Source: Sabethes cyaneus (lineage: Eukaryota > Arthropoda > Insecta > Diptera > Culicidae). From it: DNA of 64,000 nucleotides. The stretch covers positions 6,604,001 to 6,668,000 of the forward strand of contig NC_071354.1 of the NCBI RefSeq assembly GCF_943734655.1. Direction: 5' to 3'. The notes under the pieces were generated by a model. That model was given only the letters and a program-made list of their open reading frames with translations, was not told where the DNA came from and ran no database searches. Of this stretch, positions 11,700 through 44,855 are shown in pieces. Both the position numbers and the translations under genes were made by a program. Positions within the stretch are counted from its first letter, which is position 1. Each line of letters opens with the position of its first letter.

Positions 11700-13600
11700 T
11701 TTGCTTGTCACATGTATTGATTTTTATTGCATCGAAAGTTTTGCTTGCTTTGTTTTGCACTTAACGAGGATATGTATGTACACAAGTATCTTGCAATTAT
11801 TTTAATTTCCATTCCTTCCCGTCGCCGGATCACCTCCCCGTAGTAGTAGAGATGTGGAACCGCACGATTTGGGGTAGAACGTTTCGTAAAAACTACAGCA
11901 AGGAAAAACCTACAATTTCACTCCGCGCGGAAAGAGCGGTTAATTTTTGTTTTGTTTTCGTTATGAAACAATGCGTGTGATTTTCATTTTTTTTTTGTGT
12001 GTTAGATAATCCTGTTTGTTTGCGTCTCAGCACAAGTAGTAACTTTTTTGTTCAACTTATTTTAATTCTTGACAATAATTTACAAGGCACATATAGAAAT
12101 ATACGCTCTCACATTCACTCGCTTTGTGTTGTTTTACTACTCACTTTAATTTTCTGTTTTTTGTTTGAATTTCAACACACGCATTCAAACTCGTGCACTC
12201 AGCTTTGATTCTGGTTCATACTCTAAGTAGGTTCTAATAATTTTCGTTTTTTGTTATCAGTATTTTGTATAAATTTGCCTTTGAACAGTTTAGGAGGAAG
12301 GAAGGGAACTAAATCACATTTCTAAGTGCATTTCTATCGCTTAAAACAAACAAAAAAAATCGTCTCTAACTTTTGTCTCCCTTCGTTCTATGACTTATCT
12401 GATATGGAAATAAGTATATAAGGTAAACAGTTTCAGTGTAAACATTCTCTTGAAGAGGAAAATTGTTTTTTTTTTGTTTTTGCATCTCGATCGTGATGTT
12501 TAATGCAAGTGTGGGAAGATTTTCTTTTCTCAGATATGTCAAGTATAAGTGAGTTTTCTGTATTTCTTTTTTTCTTGTTTTGTTTTCTACTGGCTTGGGT
12601 TTCAAAAAAACCAACACAAAGGTTCAGAAAAATCAGTTCAACTACATATATGTATGGCAAACCTTTCTTCTCTGAATGTCGTCGTATCGTGATATGTTTT
12701 TCCGGGGACAGCCCTGCCTGTCTGCCAGGTTTTTTGTATACTTATAACCAGTTATGTTTTGTTATCTGTTATTTCAATAAACTTTATGCTAAGTGATGCT
12801 TACAGTGTATAGTTTTGGAATGTAGGACTAACGAGGAAGGTTGTAGGGGGAGGGCCCGCCTACGCTTTCGTTGAGCAATTCTGGCGAAAAACAGAATTTT
12901 TTGCACAATGCCATGACAGTCAAAAAAGTTTAGCAGGAAACGGATATGATTTGGAAGGTTGGAAACCTGCCGGGTTCTACCGCAACCTTTGGGGAAGGTT
13001 GACAGTAGTGGTACATTGATTGATTTCATGTTTTTAGCAGTCAAATTTTCTGATAGGCAAGATCGATCAGAGCGAAGTGGAGAAGCGGCAAGTGGCCGTC
13101 GTCACTGCCTCCAGCAGCGCATGATTTGAAATCTTTCGGTTGCTTTACTCTTCGGTACAGTGACAAAAACTACTTAAGTTTGCCGGGGAATAGTGCAGTT
13201 CGACTTCGGTAATTGCTTATGGCAGTTTACGTTTTCATAGCTAAATGATTTTTGTTTTCTTTTCTGATAGGAAACAGAGAAAACAAACGTGTTTTCCTCC
13301 TACTTTTTATGCGTACTTGTAAAGGTTTCAATACTTAATAGTTGGATAGATCGCGCGGGGGAAAGCTAACTCAATAATTAAATAAGTATTTATCTGTAAA
13401 AATCACATTAAAATCATTTCTCTAACTACGACTATCCATCGGTCTGTCTGTCTGTTTCTCTCGGGTAAGATGGAAAACGAATTTTTTTCTTGTGATATAT
13501 TGTAATAAAACGATAATCCGTCCTACCTGTGTCGTTTCTTCTTCGACCACTGTTGGTCGAACATTTCGGCCCTTTTTTCTCTAAAGTGGCTTTCGTCTCT
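11700..13600 (-). other. Probable 3' UTR of the Pgant9-like gene
   Basis: About 1.9 kb of AT-rich DNA, free of recognisable transposons, directly follows the TGA at 13603-13601. On the minus strand ATTAAA-type signals occur near 12066, and the first plain AATAAA after the stop is at 11728-11723. A transcript end near 11.7 kb is inference from these signals only. Confidence 0.35.
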
Positions 13601-34260
<20,660 letters not shown>

Positions 34261-34420
34261 TGTTCTCAAGAAATTATGATGTGTTTACTGTTTACTTAAG
34301 TGATTTTTTTGTTGGTGTTGATACTGTTGTTGTTATTGTTGTTGCTTTTGTTGCTGTTGCCGCTGCTATTCTAGTACCGATTGCTTTGATCGGTTTTCAT
34401 CAGTGGTAACGTTTCAGCGA
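34261..34420 (-). other. Probable 5' leader of the Pgant9-like gene, CAA/CAG-rich
   Basis: Upstream of the start ATG the minus strand reads AGCAACAACAATAACAACAA and similar CAR triplets (about 34312-34380), typical of dipteran 5' leaders. No TATA box or clear initiator was identified, and an upstream noncoding exon cannot be excluded. Confidence 0.4.
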
Positions 34421-36119
34421 GCAAAGGAAAATTCACATGGTGCGAAGATTGCTCTGATTTCCCGGTTGCCTCATCCGTGGCGTGACTGCGATATGAGCTA
34501 ATTGTGTTGCATCTTCTGGCTCCCCGGGCCGGGCTGTTATCAAACCAGCTGATATGTGTGTGCGTTTTTTTTCTGCAAGAGAACAAACGAAAGCGAACGT
34601 CATCATTAGTTACGTGCTCGAAGGTATGTGAAACTGTTTTTAATTATTGCAAATTTAATGCTCTGATAAGTGAATCCCGCACGGCACACGAACAGGTGAG
34701 AAGTAGGCTGCTTCAGCCTAGCTAGGTAGGCATCATAATTAGCATCGCAGTTGGCTCTGTGCTTGCTCGTGGAGCCAAGGGAGCGGAGAGAAAAAAAACA
34801 AAACAACTCACGACAATGATGGGTGCAATTATTGCATTAGGAAAAAACTAAAGACGACGCGAAACCCGTCTGCGCAGAGATATAATTCCGCATAGCCCGC
34901 CTCGTTGGCTTTCTGACGAGATTTCACACTTCAACACCTCACCAAACAATCGGCGGCCGATGCGGCGACGAGTGCGGCTTGTTTGGCCGGGAAAAATGCC
35001 GGTCGGCTACCGACCGGAGCAAAATGAGCTCGACTGGAGGAGGTTCGTCTCTTGTGCCGGCGCAGTCTTTCGTCTTGCCAACCTATAGCAACCTGCCGGA
35101 AAGAAAACGTACGACGACGACGCGTTTTGACTCACATCGCCCATTTCCTTGGTTACTACCAGGTCGGTCGTCGCAGTAACCAAACCAGACGTGTTGGTTG
35201 GTAGGTTCGAAGGGAAAACAAAACAATGGCCTATCTTTTACTTATCGCCACCGTACCGTACCACCAGCGCAGTTCCACCGTGCCCAGAGACCAAAAGCGA
35301 CGATCTTCGACAGACACGTAATAATAATGATAATATTGTAAATTATGAACACGGTAGGTCGGGTTGACCTGACTAAAGGGGGCGGGAAAAAGCCACCACC
35401 TCTGGTGGTGATGCAATCTAGTTTTGTAAACGTCAGCGCTGCTGATACGTACCTACAAGGAAGAGGAAACACTGTCAGTTTGCGTCCGAGTCAGGGCCTC
35501 CTAGATTTGAAATTGTTTTGGCACCAGAGAAACACAAACGATTCTTGCATGGCTTTGTCAAATTGACTAACCTCGCCTGAGACTGAGTTTGGTAAACATT
35601 ATAAATTGATTAAATTGGCAGTTTCAACTAATTTTATCAGTTTTTCTCACGATAATTTTTCATACACATTCGTGTTTCGAAAATTACTTATAACCTGAAT
35701 ACTTCAGTACTTAAAATAGTCTATCCGGTCTATCTTTGAACAAATCATTGTAATATTGTGGTATAAAACGTTAAATTACAGCATTAAATTAAACAATATA
35801 AATTAAATTCAAACTAGAAAGTTGTCGTTCGACAAGAGACGGGTGATTCAGTAAAAAGCTGAAAATAAAAGAAATAACTACTATTCGATTAATTTTATAG
35901 ATCTATATGCTGCTGGTAGGTGTACATTTCGCCTACGAACTCCAGACAATCTCATTTATGTCTGCCAAGTATAGACAGACGCAATGAAAATAGAAATAAT
36001 ATAACTAAACGAAAGACAATCTTTAACACAAATGACTCAGCACAACATATAATGACTTTTGAAAGGTAGCGAAATTGACCGAACAATGAGTACAATGACA
36101 AATCAGCAATAAAAATATA
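34421..36119. other. Upstream region of the Pgant9-like gene, no gene seen
   Basis: Single-copy-looking sequence. Open stretches on both strands are short and lack recognisable domains. 34780-35000 is the best place for a promoter by position only; no core promoter motif can be defended. Confidence 0.4.
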
Positions 36120-36290
36120 ATGTAATAACAATATGGCCTCCAAGTTGACCTCGCGGTACGACACTGCCCGAAACAGTCAGTCGCCGTATGTTCGAATCTC
36201 GGCTGGAAGGGGCTGTTAGACGGTCAATAGGATCGTACAGGCTTACTTTCTAAGATGTCAACAGCTGAAATGGTTTGTATTTATAATTCG
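36120..36290 (+). mobile_element. tRNA-derived SINE fragment
   Basis: Plus strand: GTTGACCTCGCGGTACGACA then, spaced as in a tRNA, ATGTTCGAATCTCGGCTGG, a good B box (GTTCGAATC), followed by CTGTTAGACGGTCAATAGGA and TCGTACAGG, a body common in mosquito SINEs. The A box is degenerate. Likely inactive. Confidence 0.55.
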
Positions 36291-38053
36291 TACTATGTTT
36301 TATGTGAAAACCACTTAAGAAAACTAGATAACTACTGAAAAAAATCTAGTCAATATAATGCTGCATCATTTAGGAACTATAAAATTATCTTTCCAAATGC
36401 AACAACCTGTATATACGGCCGCAATTGTAAGATGTATCTGTTGTAGAGCATTTAAGCGCCGTCTTGTGACAAAGTTATCAGGTTCTATCCCCGAACAGAA
36501 AGGTCTGAGCCTACTGATTAACTTTGCTGAAGGCAGTAACTTTCTACATAGCCAGGACTCCGATATAAAAAGTGTTGTACAAAATGCAAATGCACGGGTA
36601 ACCGGGTTACAAAAGTTCGCGCGAGTAACGGAAGATTAACAAAAAAAGACAGCCAAAACACGATCCCAGAAACTGTTCAGGACGTCACTAACGAGATCCG
36701 ACTGCGTGATGATGATGGAGGCTTACGCCCAGGCAGACTTCTAACAGCTTCCAATGGTGGAGTTTAGCAACCAGAAGGGGAAAAGTGGCAGACATTTTCA
36801 AGTATATGAAACAGTCGAAGTTCGTCAAGAAAGTAGCTTTTCGTTGCAAAACGAGTGTCATAGACTCATTCGGATGCTTTGTAAAATATTGTCCAAATTC
36901 GAATTAGATAATGCTGTAACTTACAACAAAGTTTGAGTTATTTAATATCTGGATGTAAAAACGAATCTATCTTTTTACCACATTAACGAGATAAAAATAT
37001 TCAGTACTCAAAATGAAAGTAATTTACCTTTCCTTATTTTTCGGCCATAACTGCTTAATGGTGTATTGAACTCTATGCCGGGTCCTTTTGGGTTTGTCAT
37101 CCTCAAAATATCAACGAGACCTCAAACGCCAGTCCTACCTGACGAGACAGGCAATCATCTTTCATCTCACATCCCAATGGCATTTATGCACTGTCCCAAA
37201 ATAAGTAAGTCTACAAAAAAATTGAGCGCAGCACGACGTGGAGGTTCGCGGTAGTCGACAGAAACTTTAAACCATAGAGTCGCATCCGCCTACTCTCAAT
37301 CCTCGAGCCCAAATATCTACTGTGAAGGATTTCTAACGGGAATCCGTCGCCAAACTCATAAAATCGACCGCTACCAAGCACTCCGCTATCCTCGCAGCCT
37401 GCATAGATATATGTTTGCAACTGCGTGATACAGTCGAATGACCAATCATATCAACGTTAAAGGACGTTTTTATCTCACTTCTGAACTTATAAAATTAATA
37501 AAAATTTCTAATAGTTTGCTTCTGTCTTTCTTCAGTGATTTACTCTACCTCTTCTCACCCTTTCCTGGTTAGTTTTATCTTGCTTATCAAGATGATCTTA
37601 TACATTCTAGAACACTTCGATCAACATTAACAGGAATCTTACTTAACCTAAATTGCATTAGTACGAATTACGTAAAATATAAGATAAAAATCAACATGGT
37701 TTATCTTCAATATCCAACCAGATCTGGAGACTTTGCCCATTATCCCTTAGACATTAAATTCCTAGCCAGCCGCTCTATACAAAGGATTTTTAGGAGTTTT
37801 TTATGACAATAAAGGATATTCAAGAGTCCGATTAATTTAGTGCTATTAGTTATTAAAGATCGCCGTACTGGCCTCATTCTTATTCAGCATGCAGGCACTT
37901 TTTGAACAACGCAACAATCACATTTAGTCATTTTTACCTCGAATCGCACTTAAATTTACAAAAAAAATATTTTAATATATATCCACATTCAAAATCAAAT
38001 GTGAGCGCTGTTCATCTACTGATTAAAGCCCTACATCATGGCAAGGTTGAGTT
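36291..38053. other. Unassigned region with an old repeat
   Basis: 36360-36640 and 42360-42570 share a gene-like layout and the motif AAGTTCGCKCGAGTAACGRA followed by TTAA, suggesting two copies of an unnamed element. 37165-37455 is a copy of the repeat at 27100-27300. No gene recognised. Confidence 0.35.
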
Positions 38054-38260
38054 TTATCGTAGGAAAAATGAAGGTAATTCATTGCACTTTAAATATTTCT
38101 CAATTAGGCGGAATTGAAGGCAGTCGGGTGGATTGATGTCCTTCTCGAAAAAATCCATCCCTTGCGATGTCTCGATACCGTTGTAGTACTTCTCCGCTGT
38201 TGTGGCAGCGGCCAATTTAGACAATAACTTTACAGGTCCCGTGTGAATCCATAGTCTTGT
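38054..38260 (-). pseudogene. Unidentified open frame of 68 codons, coding-like
   Basis: Minus-strand frame without ATG, reading LWIHTGPVKLLSKLAAATTA, EKYYNGIETSQGMDFFEK and DINPPDCLQFRLIEKYL before TAA. Residue composition and codon use look like real protein (GAG, AAG, ATC codons), unlike the surrounding DNA, but I do not recognise the family. It could be an exon remnant or part of a transposon gene. No splice sites were defined. Confidence 0.3.
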
Positions 38261-39129
38261 TTATCACAAAAACCTAGATTTTCTGTCGGCAGCTGCAAAG
38301 CCTTGCCAAATCATAAGCTTTCTTGTGAATTTATCGGCAAAAATGAATTTGAACTTGCACTTAAAGACATCACATCGACCAGTGATATTTTAGAACTTTT
38401 GCCCAGGAAGCAGCCCATAATCCATCTTCGCGTATTTTTATCATCGTCCATGAGAATACATCCTTCTTACTTTATAAGAACCTTATTGCAATGTTGCAAA
38501 CCGAGCGAGAAGCAAACGATGCCGACCCGTATGCGTTCCATGAATGTGAGAAGCATAGCTTCCAACGCTTGCTCCATTGACGCAAGCGTACGACAAACAA
38601 CCGCTGGTGTTGCGCCATTCTGTGCAGCCCACTCACGAAGCCAACAGCTCGTGAGCTGTCAACAGCCCGCGAACCTGTGTACGATGTATGACTGCAGATT
38701 TTACTTTAGTTCTTTGCTTCTTCATCTTATGCCCTCGCTTCATACGCGGCTAATAGCCCTCGTGAACGTTCCGTATCAATTGCTTGAGTTGCAGTAATAA
38801 GCGAGAGCGACGATCGTGGTTGATCGCTGGACTCGCAAATACTCGAGAACGCGTGTGTGAGAAAGTTAGACCACACGAATGCGAGCTTCGCAACATTGGC
38901 TAATTGGACAACTTCCGAGAGCATCTTTTGGCCACCAGATTCTGTTTCAGTGTCCTGTTGGTTGCTTTCTGGCTCGAAAAGATCGAAATGCTTCTCGCAG
39001 ACGAATCTTATTCTGACGATGCTTTGGCTAGCATAGGATTTCTTGACGATATCATAATCTAACTTCACGGAAATGTTTGAGAATACTGCACATGGCCGTT
39101 TTAACCAAAATTTCTATTGAACGAATTTA

Positions 39130-39425
39130 TGCCTGGACGATCCGTCAGCGCCAATCTTCTGGATTTTATGTTGACTTGTATTTCGCACGAAGACTGAAAC
39201 TCATGTAATTTACACCATTTTGAAGGCAGCCTTTGACTGAGTAGACCACCAAATACTTTTACAGAAACCTACTGAGCTTGGTGCTACACAACATTTTATA
39301 AAATGGCAAAGTTCCATGCCTTTCCTTCCCATTCACAAACGAATTGTGTGCATCACAAGGTAGTACTATCAGCCCAATACTTTTCTTGCTGTACTCTAAC
39401 GACGGGAGTCAGTAGAATTGTTGGG
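39130..39425 (+). mobile_element. jockey-like LINE RT fragment
   Basis: Plus strand: PGRSVSANLLDFMLTCI, then VDHQILLQKPTELGATQHFI and, in other frames, a QGSTISP-like stretch. About 300 bp with stops. Confidence 0.6.
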
Positions 39426-40429
39426 CTAGCGCCGTAACTGTCCTGTACTCCGGCTGTGGAGTCTGTCGACAAAGAAGGGTCAAGTCTTGGAAAGACGTTT
39501 AACCCCAAGGCTTGTTTAACGACGGGACATTAGTTATGGGTGCTGGATGTAAGCCGGTGATTTCTAGCTGAACGTTCCATTGAAAACTGACGCACTATGC
39601 AAACAATTTTTTTGCGTTTTTGTTAACTGGTGTTATAAGAACTGGCTGATCATTGTTACAAAAATGTCAGATTGTGATATTCCATCGCAATGTTAGTCCA
39701 ATTCTTTATGAATACAACGTAGATGGCCAGGTTCTCAAAAGGGTTGAACACGTCAACGATCTGGGTTTTATTCTTATGGCAAAGCACAATTTTAAGGTGA
39801 AGGTCGTCAGAGTCCAGCTGCTTTTTTACTGATTTCAGTACTTGTTGCCACATTCGTTTTGTTTATGCTATGGCGCTTTTTCCAGGAGAATAGAGTTGCT
39901 AGTAGTAGGTAATAATCTGTTATGAACAATTATGAACCGAAGAATCGCGTATCTATTTTTGCTGTTCATCTGTCACATAAAATGTTATTTACGGTGAATT
40001 TTATTATCAGTGAACTTTATAAGTATATTGTCGACACTCTAGAAGAATCCTATTTAAAAGCGAACATAATTGGTCAATTTCATACTCAAATGTTTAGGTT
40101 GGCATCACTCCATATAAACATCCGTTTCCTTGGTAACGTACAGCAACGACGGTCGTGGATTCGGAATTGCAATCGAAACGAAGTAAAGTTTTTCCTATCA
40201 ATTTAAGTGTACAGTTGGGGCAAAAACATTATACAGTAAAGATGTGTATAACGCGAAAGAAACGCATGCCACCATGGAGTACTAGCCGTTTGCATTATAC
40301 ACTGATTTCAAAGCTGCATTGATTGGACAGGATTGACCCCAACATCCTTTTACGAAAGCTCCAACGTTGACTTGGCTCATATTTATTTGATCGAGTCTTG
40401 TAAGTTAAGCTGGAATCTACTGTTTCATC

Positions 40430-40880
40430 TGCTTTTAAAAAATAAATCTGCTGTGTTCCCCCAGGAAGTAGCATGGGACCTTTGCTTTTCATCCTGAAAC
40501 GATCTAACGATCTCAAACTGTATCTTTACATGCGCTCGATCCAGGGTTTTATTCGGCTGCAAGATTTAGTAGATGTTTTTGTGAACTGGTGCAAGTTAAA
40601 TTACTTGATTGTGAGTAGTGCAAAATGTGAGGTAATCACGTTTCATCGTATTCAGAGCCCGATTATATTCGACTGCTTCATCGACGGAAATAGTCTCCGG
40701 ATGGTTGACACGGTCAACTTCGATTACTTGCTAAAATTGGAAAAGATTTCAAGGACGCTCGCTGCCTAAAATCTTTATATCAGTCCGCATCAGTCCGTTC
40801 TGTACTTGAAAACTCAAATGTAATTTGGCAACCCCATCAGCTCACCTGGATTTTGACAATCGACATGGTCCTGGAACTGG
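40430..40880 (+). mobile_element. jockey/CR1-like LINE RT fragment
   Basis: Plus strand: VFPQEV/GSSMGPLLFIL (about 40452-40495), NDLKLYLYMRSIQGF, LVDVFVNWCKLNYLIVSSAK and CEVITFHRIQSP, the blocks after the RT catalytic box. The palm YADD itself is missing, deleted between LLFIL and NDLKLY. Confidence 0.7.
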
Positions 40881-41099
40881 ATCTGAAGTTGTACTCGGAT
40901 TACTCGGCGGTTCGAGCAAAAGGAGAAACGCAGCCAATATTTTCTTGGGAATCAATGAAGATCCGAACTATCGGCACCTTTAGTAAGAGAAATCGTCAGA
41001 AATAGCCGATAAAAGTCACCATCGTACTAAGTGTTTGAGGATTATTATCTTAAACGCTTAGAATAGCTTCCAATCTGCTGCTCCTATTTGTGCGACAGG

Positions 41100-41660
41100 G
41101 TTTGCTAGTGAAATTTGACTGAAAGGTATCGTCCCCAATCACGAATGAATCTGGTATACCGCAAGGCAATAACTTGAGACCCCTATTGTTCATTTTGTTC
41201 TCTAACGACACTACCTCTGCCGTTGAAAGGCGCTGCAGACTGGTATATGCTGACAATTTCAAAATCTACTTGATGTTTCTTTCGAAGAAAGAATTTATTT
41301 TGAGTAGGGTTATGACGTTCCATTTCGGCTGTAAAATTGACGATCGGGTATTGAAAAGGATTGATCATGTGTATGTAGTTGGTGACACTTCTCGATTCGA
41401 AACTAACTTTCGATCGTCATACAACGATAATCTCAAAACCCGCTCGCCAGCTAGCCTACTAGCGCAAACCGTCCCGCAACCCGTCCCTCGTATCCCGATC
41501 ACTATCGCTTGCTTGGCCTAGATATACTGAAACGTCGACGCAAAATTCAACAGGAACCTTTGATTAAGTTTAAGCGCCTTGCGCTTAGTGACAGGATCCA
41601 GTTTATCATAGAGTTTAGTTCATTCGGACTAATAAATAAGATGAGTTGTAAAAAATAAAA
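41100..41660 (+). mobile_element. jockey/CR1-like LINE RT fragment with 3' tail
   Basis: Plus strand: ESGIPQGNNLRPLLFILFSN then RLVYADNFKIYL; the catalytic box is YADN instead of YADD, a loss-of-function change. The C-terminal region is broken. It ends at GTTGTAAAAAATAAAACAA near 41660, a likely A-rich 3' tail. Confidence 0.7.
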
Positions 41661-41734
41661 CAAAAACACAAACAAAATAAAATCGCTAATAGTTACAAAA
41701 ATTTCACCATCAAAAGTGCAAAATCGCTTATAAC

Positions 41735-41905
41735 ACCATTCAACAACGATCGCATTGAATCATTTAATTCATCTATGATTGTACCGAACCATATACTTCA
41801 TCAACGATGATCGTATCGAACCAATAAATACATCTATGGTCGTACCGTACCATTTCTTTTTATTTAACTATGGTCGAATTGAACCGTTCGATTTTATGAT
41901 CGGAG
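41735..41905. repeat. Short tandem repeat around CATCTATGRTCGTACCGAAC
   Basis: Three to four degenerate copies of ATCATTTAATTCATCTATGA / TCGTACCGAACCATA at steps of about 50 bp. Confidence 0.5.
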
Positions 41906-43239
41906 TATGGACCAAGTCGTTCATCAGAAGGAAGGTAAAACCATGAAAGGAAGCACGGTAACAGACAAGCGTTGTAAAAACATACTCTACAAGTTTAGTT
42001 ATTCAAGTTATAGTTTCAAACCATTCTGTGATAATAAAACATGAATAAAATAATTTTCCCATAATGTACCTATGCATTCAAATCAAATAATCCTCGCAGC
42101 AACAAGTCCGTGGACTTTTAGAAAAATTAATTGTTCGGAAAAGTTAAGCAAATGACAATGGGATGCTCTAAAAAGGTAACTTCTTACTGAACTTTTCAGA
42201 GAGTTTGACTTCACTCGTTGTCTGTGAGCAATCATTCACACGCGTATACCATTCCTTTCATGGAGAAACTGTTGGAGACCGAGACATTCTTTATGTTGTA
42301 AGCTACAATACCGGGACTTTTAGAAAATAGTTACAAGTGAGTTTTCCTACTATAAATTAGAAGAAATGAAAGGATGGAAGCGGAAGGTTTTACAATTGTC
42401 GGAAGCGTTAGCAGTAAAATCCGTTCTAGCAAAGGAGATAAATCGCAAAGCGATATTTTCTACACAAACACCGAAAGCCTGGTTTTTACCCAAAGTGCCC
42501 AATACCGACCGCTCTAGTTTTAGCATGCCTATGAATCGAAGTTCGCTCGAGTAACGAAAGGTTAAGCAGCTATAATGACGTATAGGATTGAAAATGCAAA
42601 TTTTCCCATATAAATTTAAAGGAATTTTGATCAAATTTTGCGCATATGGGAACGCTCATACCGCTTCAAAAAAAAACTAGCGCTGGAAAACGATCATTTT
42701 CCCATCCTCAAGCATGTTTATGGCGCTGCTTTTGCACTATTTCTTTGATTTCATATCGTTTCTTTTATTACAATTTTTTTACATACAGGGTGTTAGGTAA
42801 CTCGGTAACCACATTTGACGAAAACAAAATTTCTACGCATAAATGTGGCCGAATCTTATTGTTACACAGTTATTAAACGTTTTAAGTTTTCGGTTCTGTT
42901 TGCCGTAAATTGCTCTAGTACAAAAATGCTAGCTGGCTCAATTCTGTTGCTTTCATCCAAAAGCTGAAAAAATTTTGTACTGAAAATTGTACTTTTCAGC
43001 AGCAGAAAGCTTTGAAATAAGTGTTTCTCATAAGTGTTTTCATAAAAAATCTCCTAAAAAAGCGTGATAAAGTTGATTATTTCTATTTACTAATTTAAAT
43101 CTCTGGTACTGTTCTACAGTTCGTTCTTTGACGTGAAACGTCTATCTCTTTTAGTTTCGTTGCAATTTAATTTGGGTCTTGAATAAGTGTCTGAAAATTG
43201 CACCAATTCATACATCACCCATAGCGCACTAGATCACCG
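41906..43239. other. Unassigned region
   Basis: Apart from the possible repeat copy at 42360-42570 (see 36291-38053), no gene or repeat ends were identified. Confidence 0.35.
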
Positions 43240-43650
43240 TGTGCGACGGACACGCGAAAGGACGGATTTCAACTGTTTTACAGCAATCTTTTCCGATAAA
43301 CTTTCAACAATCGTATAGCAGCTGTCTGTTGTTTTTTAGCACTTTTCTAATAGCCTTACAACGATCTCTCTGCTTTCATTCTGTGATTTTTCAGCAGTCT
43401 TTCAACAGTATTATTGCATTTGTCCAGTAATCTTCCAGCAATTTTTAGATAGCCTTCCCGCAGTCTTTCAATAGACTACCTTCATCTGTCTTATAGTAGT
43501 CTTCCAGCTGTCTTACAGGTCTTTCTGCAGTCTATTAGTATTCTTCCAGTGCTTTTCTATTACTTTTCCGGGTCTCCCAGTAACCTGTCTATAATCTTAC
43601 AGTAATATTTCAGTAGTGCTAAGAGACCGCTGTAAGACCTACATATAAGA
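43240..43650 (+). repeat. Degenerate 11-bp repeat CAGCAGTCTTN, short block
   Basis: Repeated CAGCAGTCTTT / CAACAGT / CCAGTGCTTTT words at about 11-bp steps, same orientation as the block at 60250-62330. Confidence 0.65.
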
Positions 43651-43659
43651 CAGCTCGAA

Positions 43660-43860
43660 GACTACGGAAATAGTCTCCGGATGGTGGATCAGGCTAACGA
43701 CTTCGGCATTTTACTCAACTCCAAACTTACGTTCAACGCTCACCGTTCCAATGTTATTTCCAAAGTTTCCTAGCAACTTCAAACATTTCAAGGACGCTCA
43801 TTGCCTAAAATCTTTATATTGCGCATCGGTTCGTCCTGTACCCAAGAACCTTCCCGGTGG
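43660..43860 (+). mobile_element. LINE fragment, post-RT region
   Basis: Plus strand NSLRMVDQANDFGILLNSKL then TFNAHRSNVISKV, nearly the same as 40690-40760 (NSLRMVDTVNFDYLL) extended. About 200 bp. Confidence 0.6.
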
Positions 43861-44199
43861 AAGGTCGTATGCTGATATGGAAGGTGGGTTCTTTCGAGCT
43901 TTTTTGACCCTTTCACAAGACAAACGGTTGATAATTGACAAACAGGCCTTGCAAATAACCGTCATAAAAAACTAACAAGCAATGACTGTGGAACAGGAAT
44001 TGAGGAAAAATTCAAAATAGAACAATTAAACCTATGCAATGAAAAAGGACTATGGATTGGAAACTCGGAATGTGAAACTGTTGATCTCTCAACTTCCAAG
44101 GGAGAACTTGAGTGATCTCCGATGTATGGACGAAGTCCGCATGTCTGCACGAGCGTCTGCACCAGGCTACGAAGTTATCCAGAAGTTCTTGCAGGTGCG

Positions 44200-44560
44200 T
44201 CCGCATACGCTAACTTGCGGCCCGAGTCAAGTTTACGTACAATGTCGTTGATATAGAGAATAAACGGTAGGGGGTCCAAGTTACTACCCTGTGGTATACC
44301 GGATGTATTAACTGATGGTTCCGATGGGTGTGAATCCAACCATTACGATCACCATTTTCTGCCGACCACATAACATCATGACCATCGAGTTATTTCATCA
44401 TATAATCCTAGGCGCTTTAATTTGCCTATAACGTCAACCTGGGCTTGGTTCTCGAGGTGTGCAATGCAAGCCGACCTGAACTCCAGTAAGTTGGTGGTAA
44501 CTGCCCAAGCAGCACACTTTTGGCACTTTTAGTTGAAGTAACTTATTAACGACTGAAATT
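44200..44560 (-). mobile_element. jockey-like LINE RT fragment
   Basis: Minus strand near 44310-44190: NTSGIPQGSNLDPLPFILYI, NDIVRKLDSGRKLAYAD. Ends at the YAD of the catalytic box. Upstream part to about 44560 fits the finger/palm region in broken frames. Confidence 0.65.
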
Positions 44561-44855
44561 GGTTTCAAATTAGTTACTGCAACTGCTTCATAACAACTGT
44601 GCTAGTATGGTGAGCCTCCTGGCATAATTCCACGTTGTTTCGGAGAAATATGGTTTTTAATTTGACTAGAGACTACATTGCCCACAATTTCAAAGTACCT
44701 TCTAAATATGCTGGACAATTAGCGTAAACGTTGGCTTTTCGTATTTCCTCTTCTATTTCATTTATTGACACGCCCAATTGAAATAAAGATGAGGCGCCTC
44801 CATCCCTGTTTTTGCTTGAAACTTGGCTACTTGTTTAAGATGGAAGCCGATGTCA

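Noticed and set aside
34261..34269. TTG at 34269 as start of the transferase, adding three residues
   Set aside because: An ATG follows at 34260 directly before the membrane anchor, and non-ATG starts are rare in insects.
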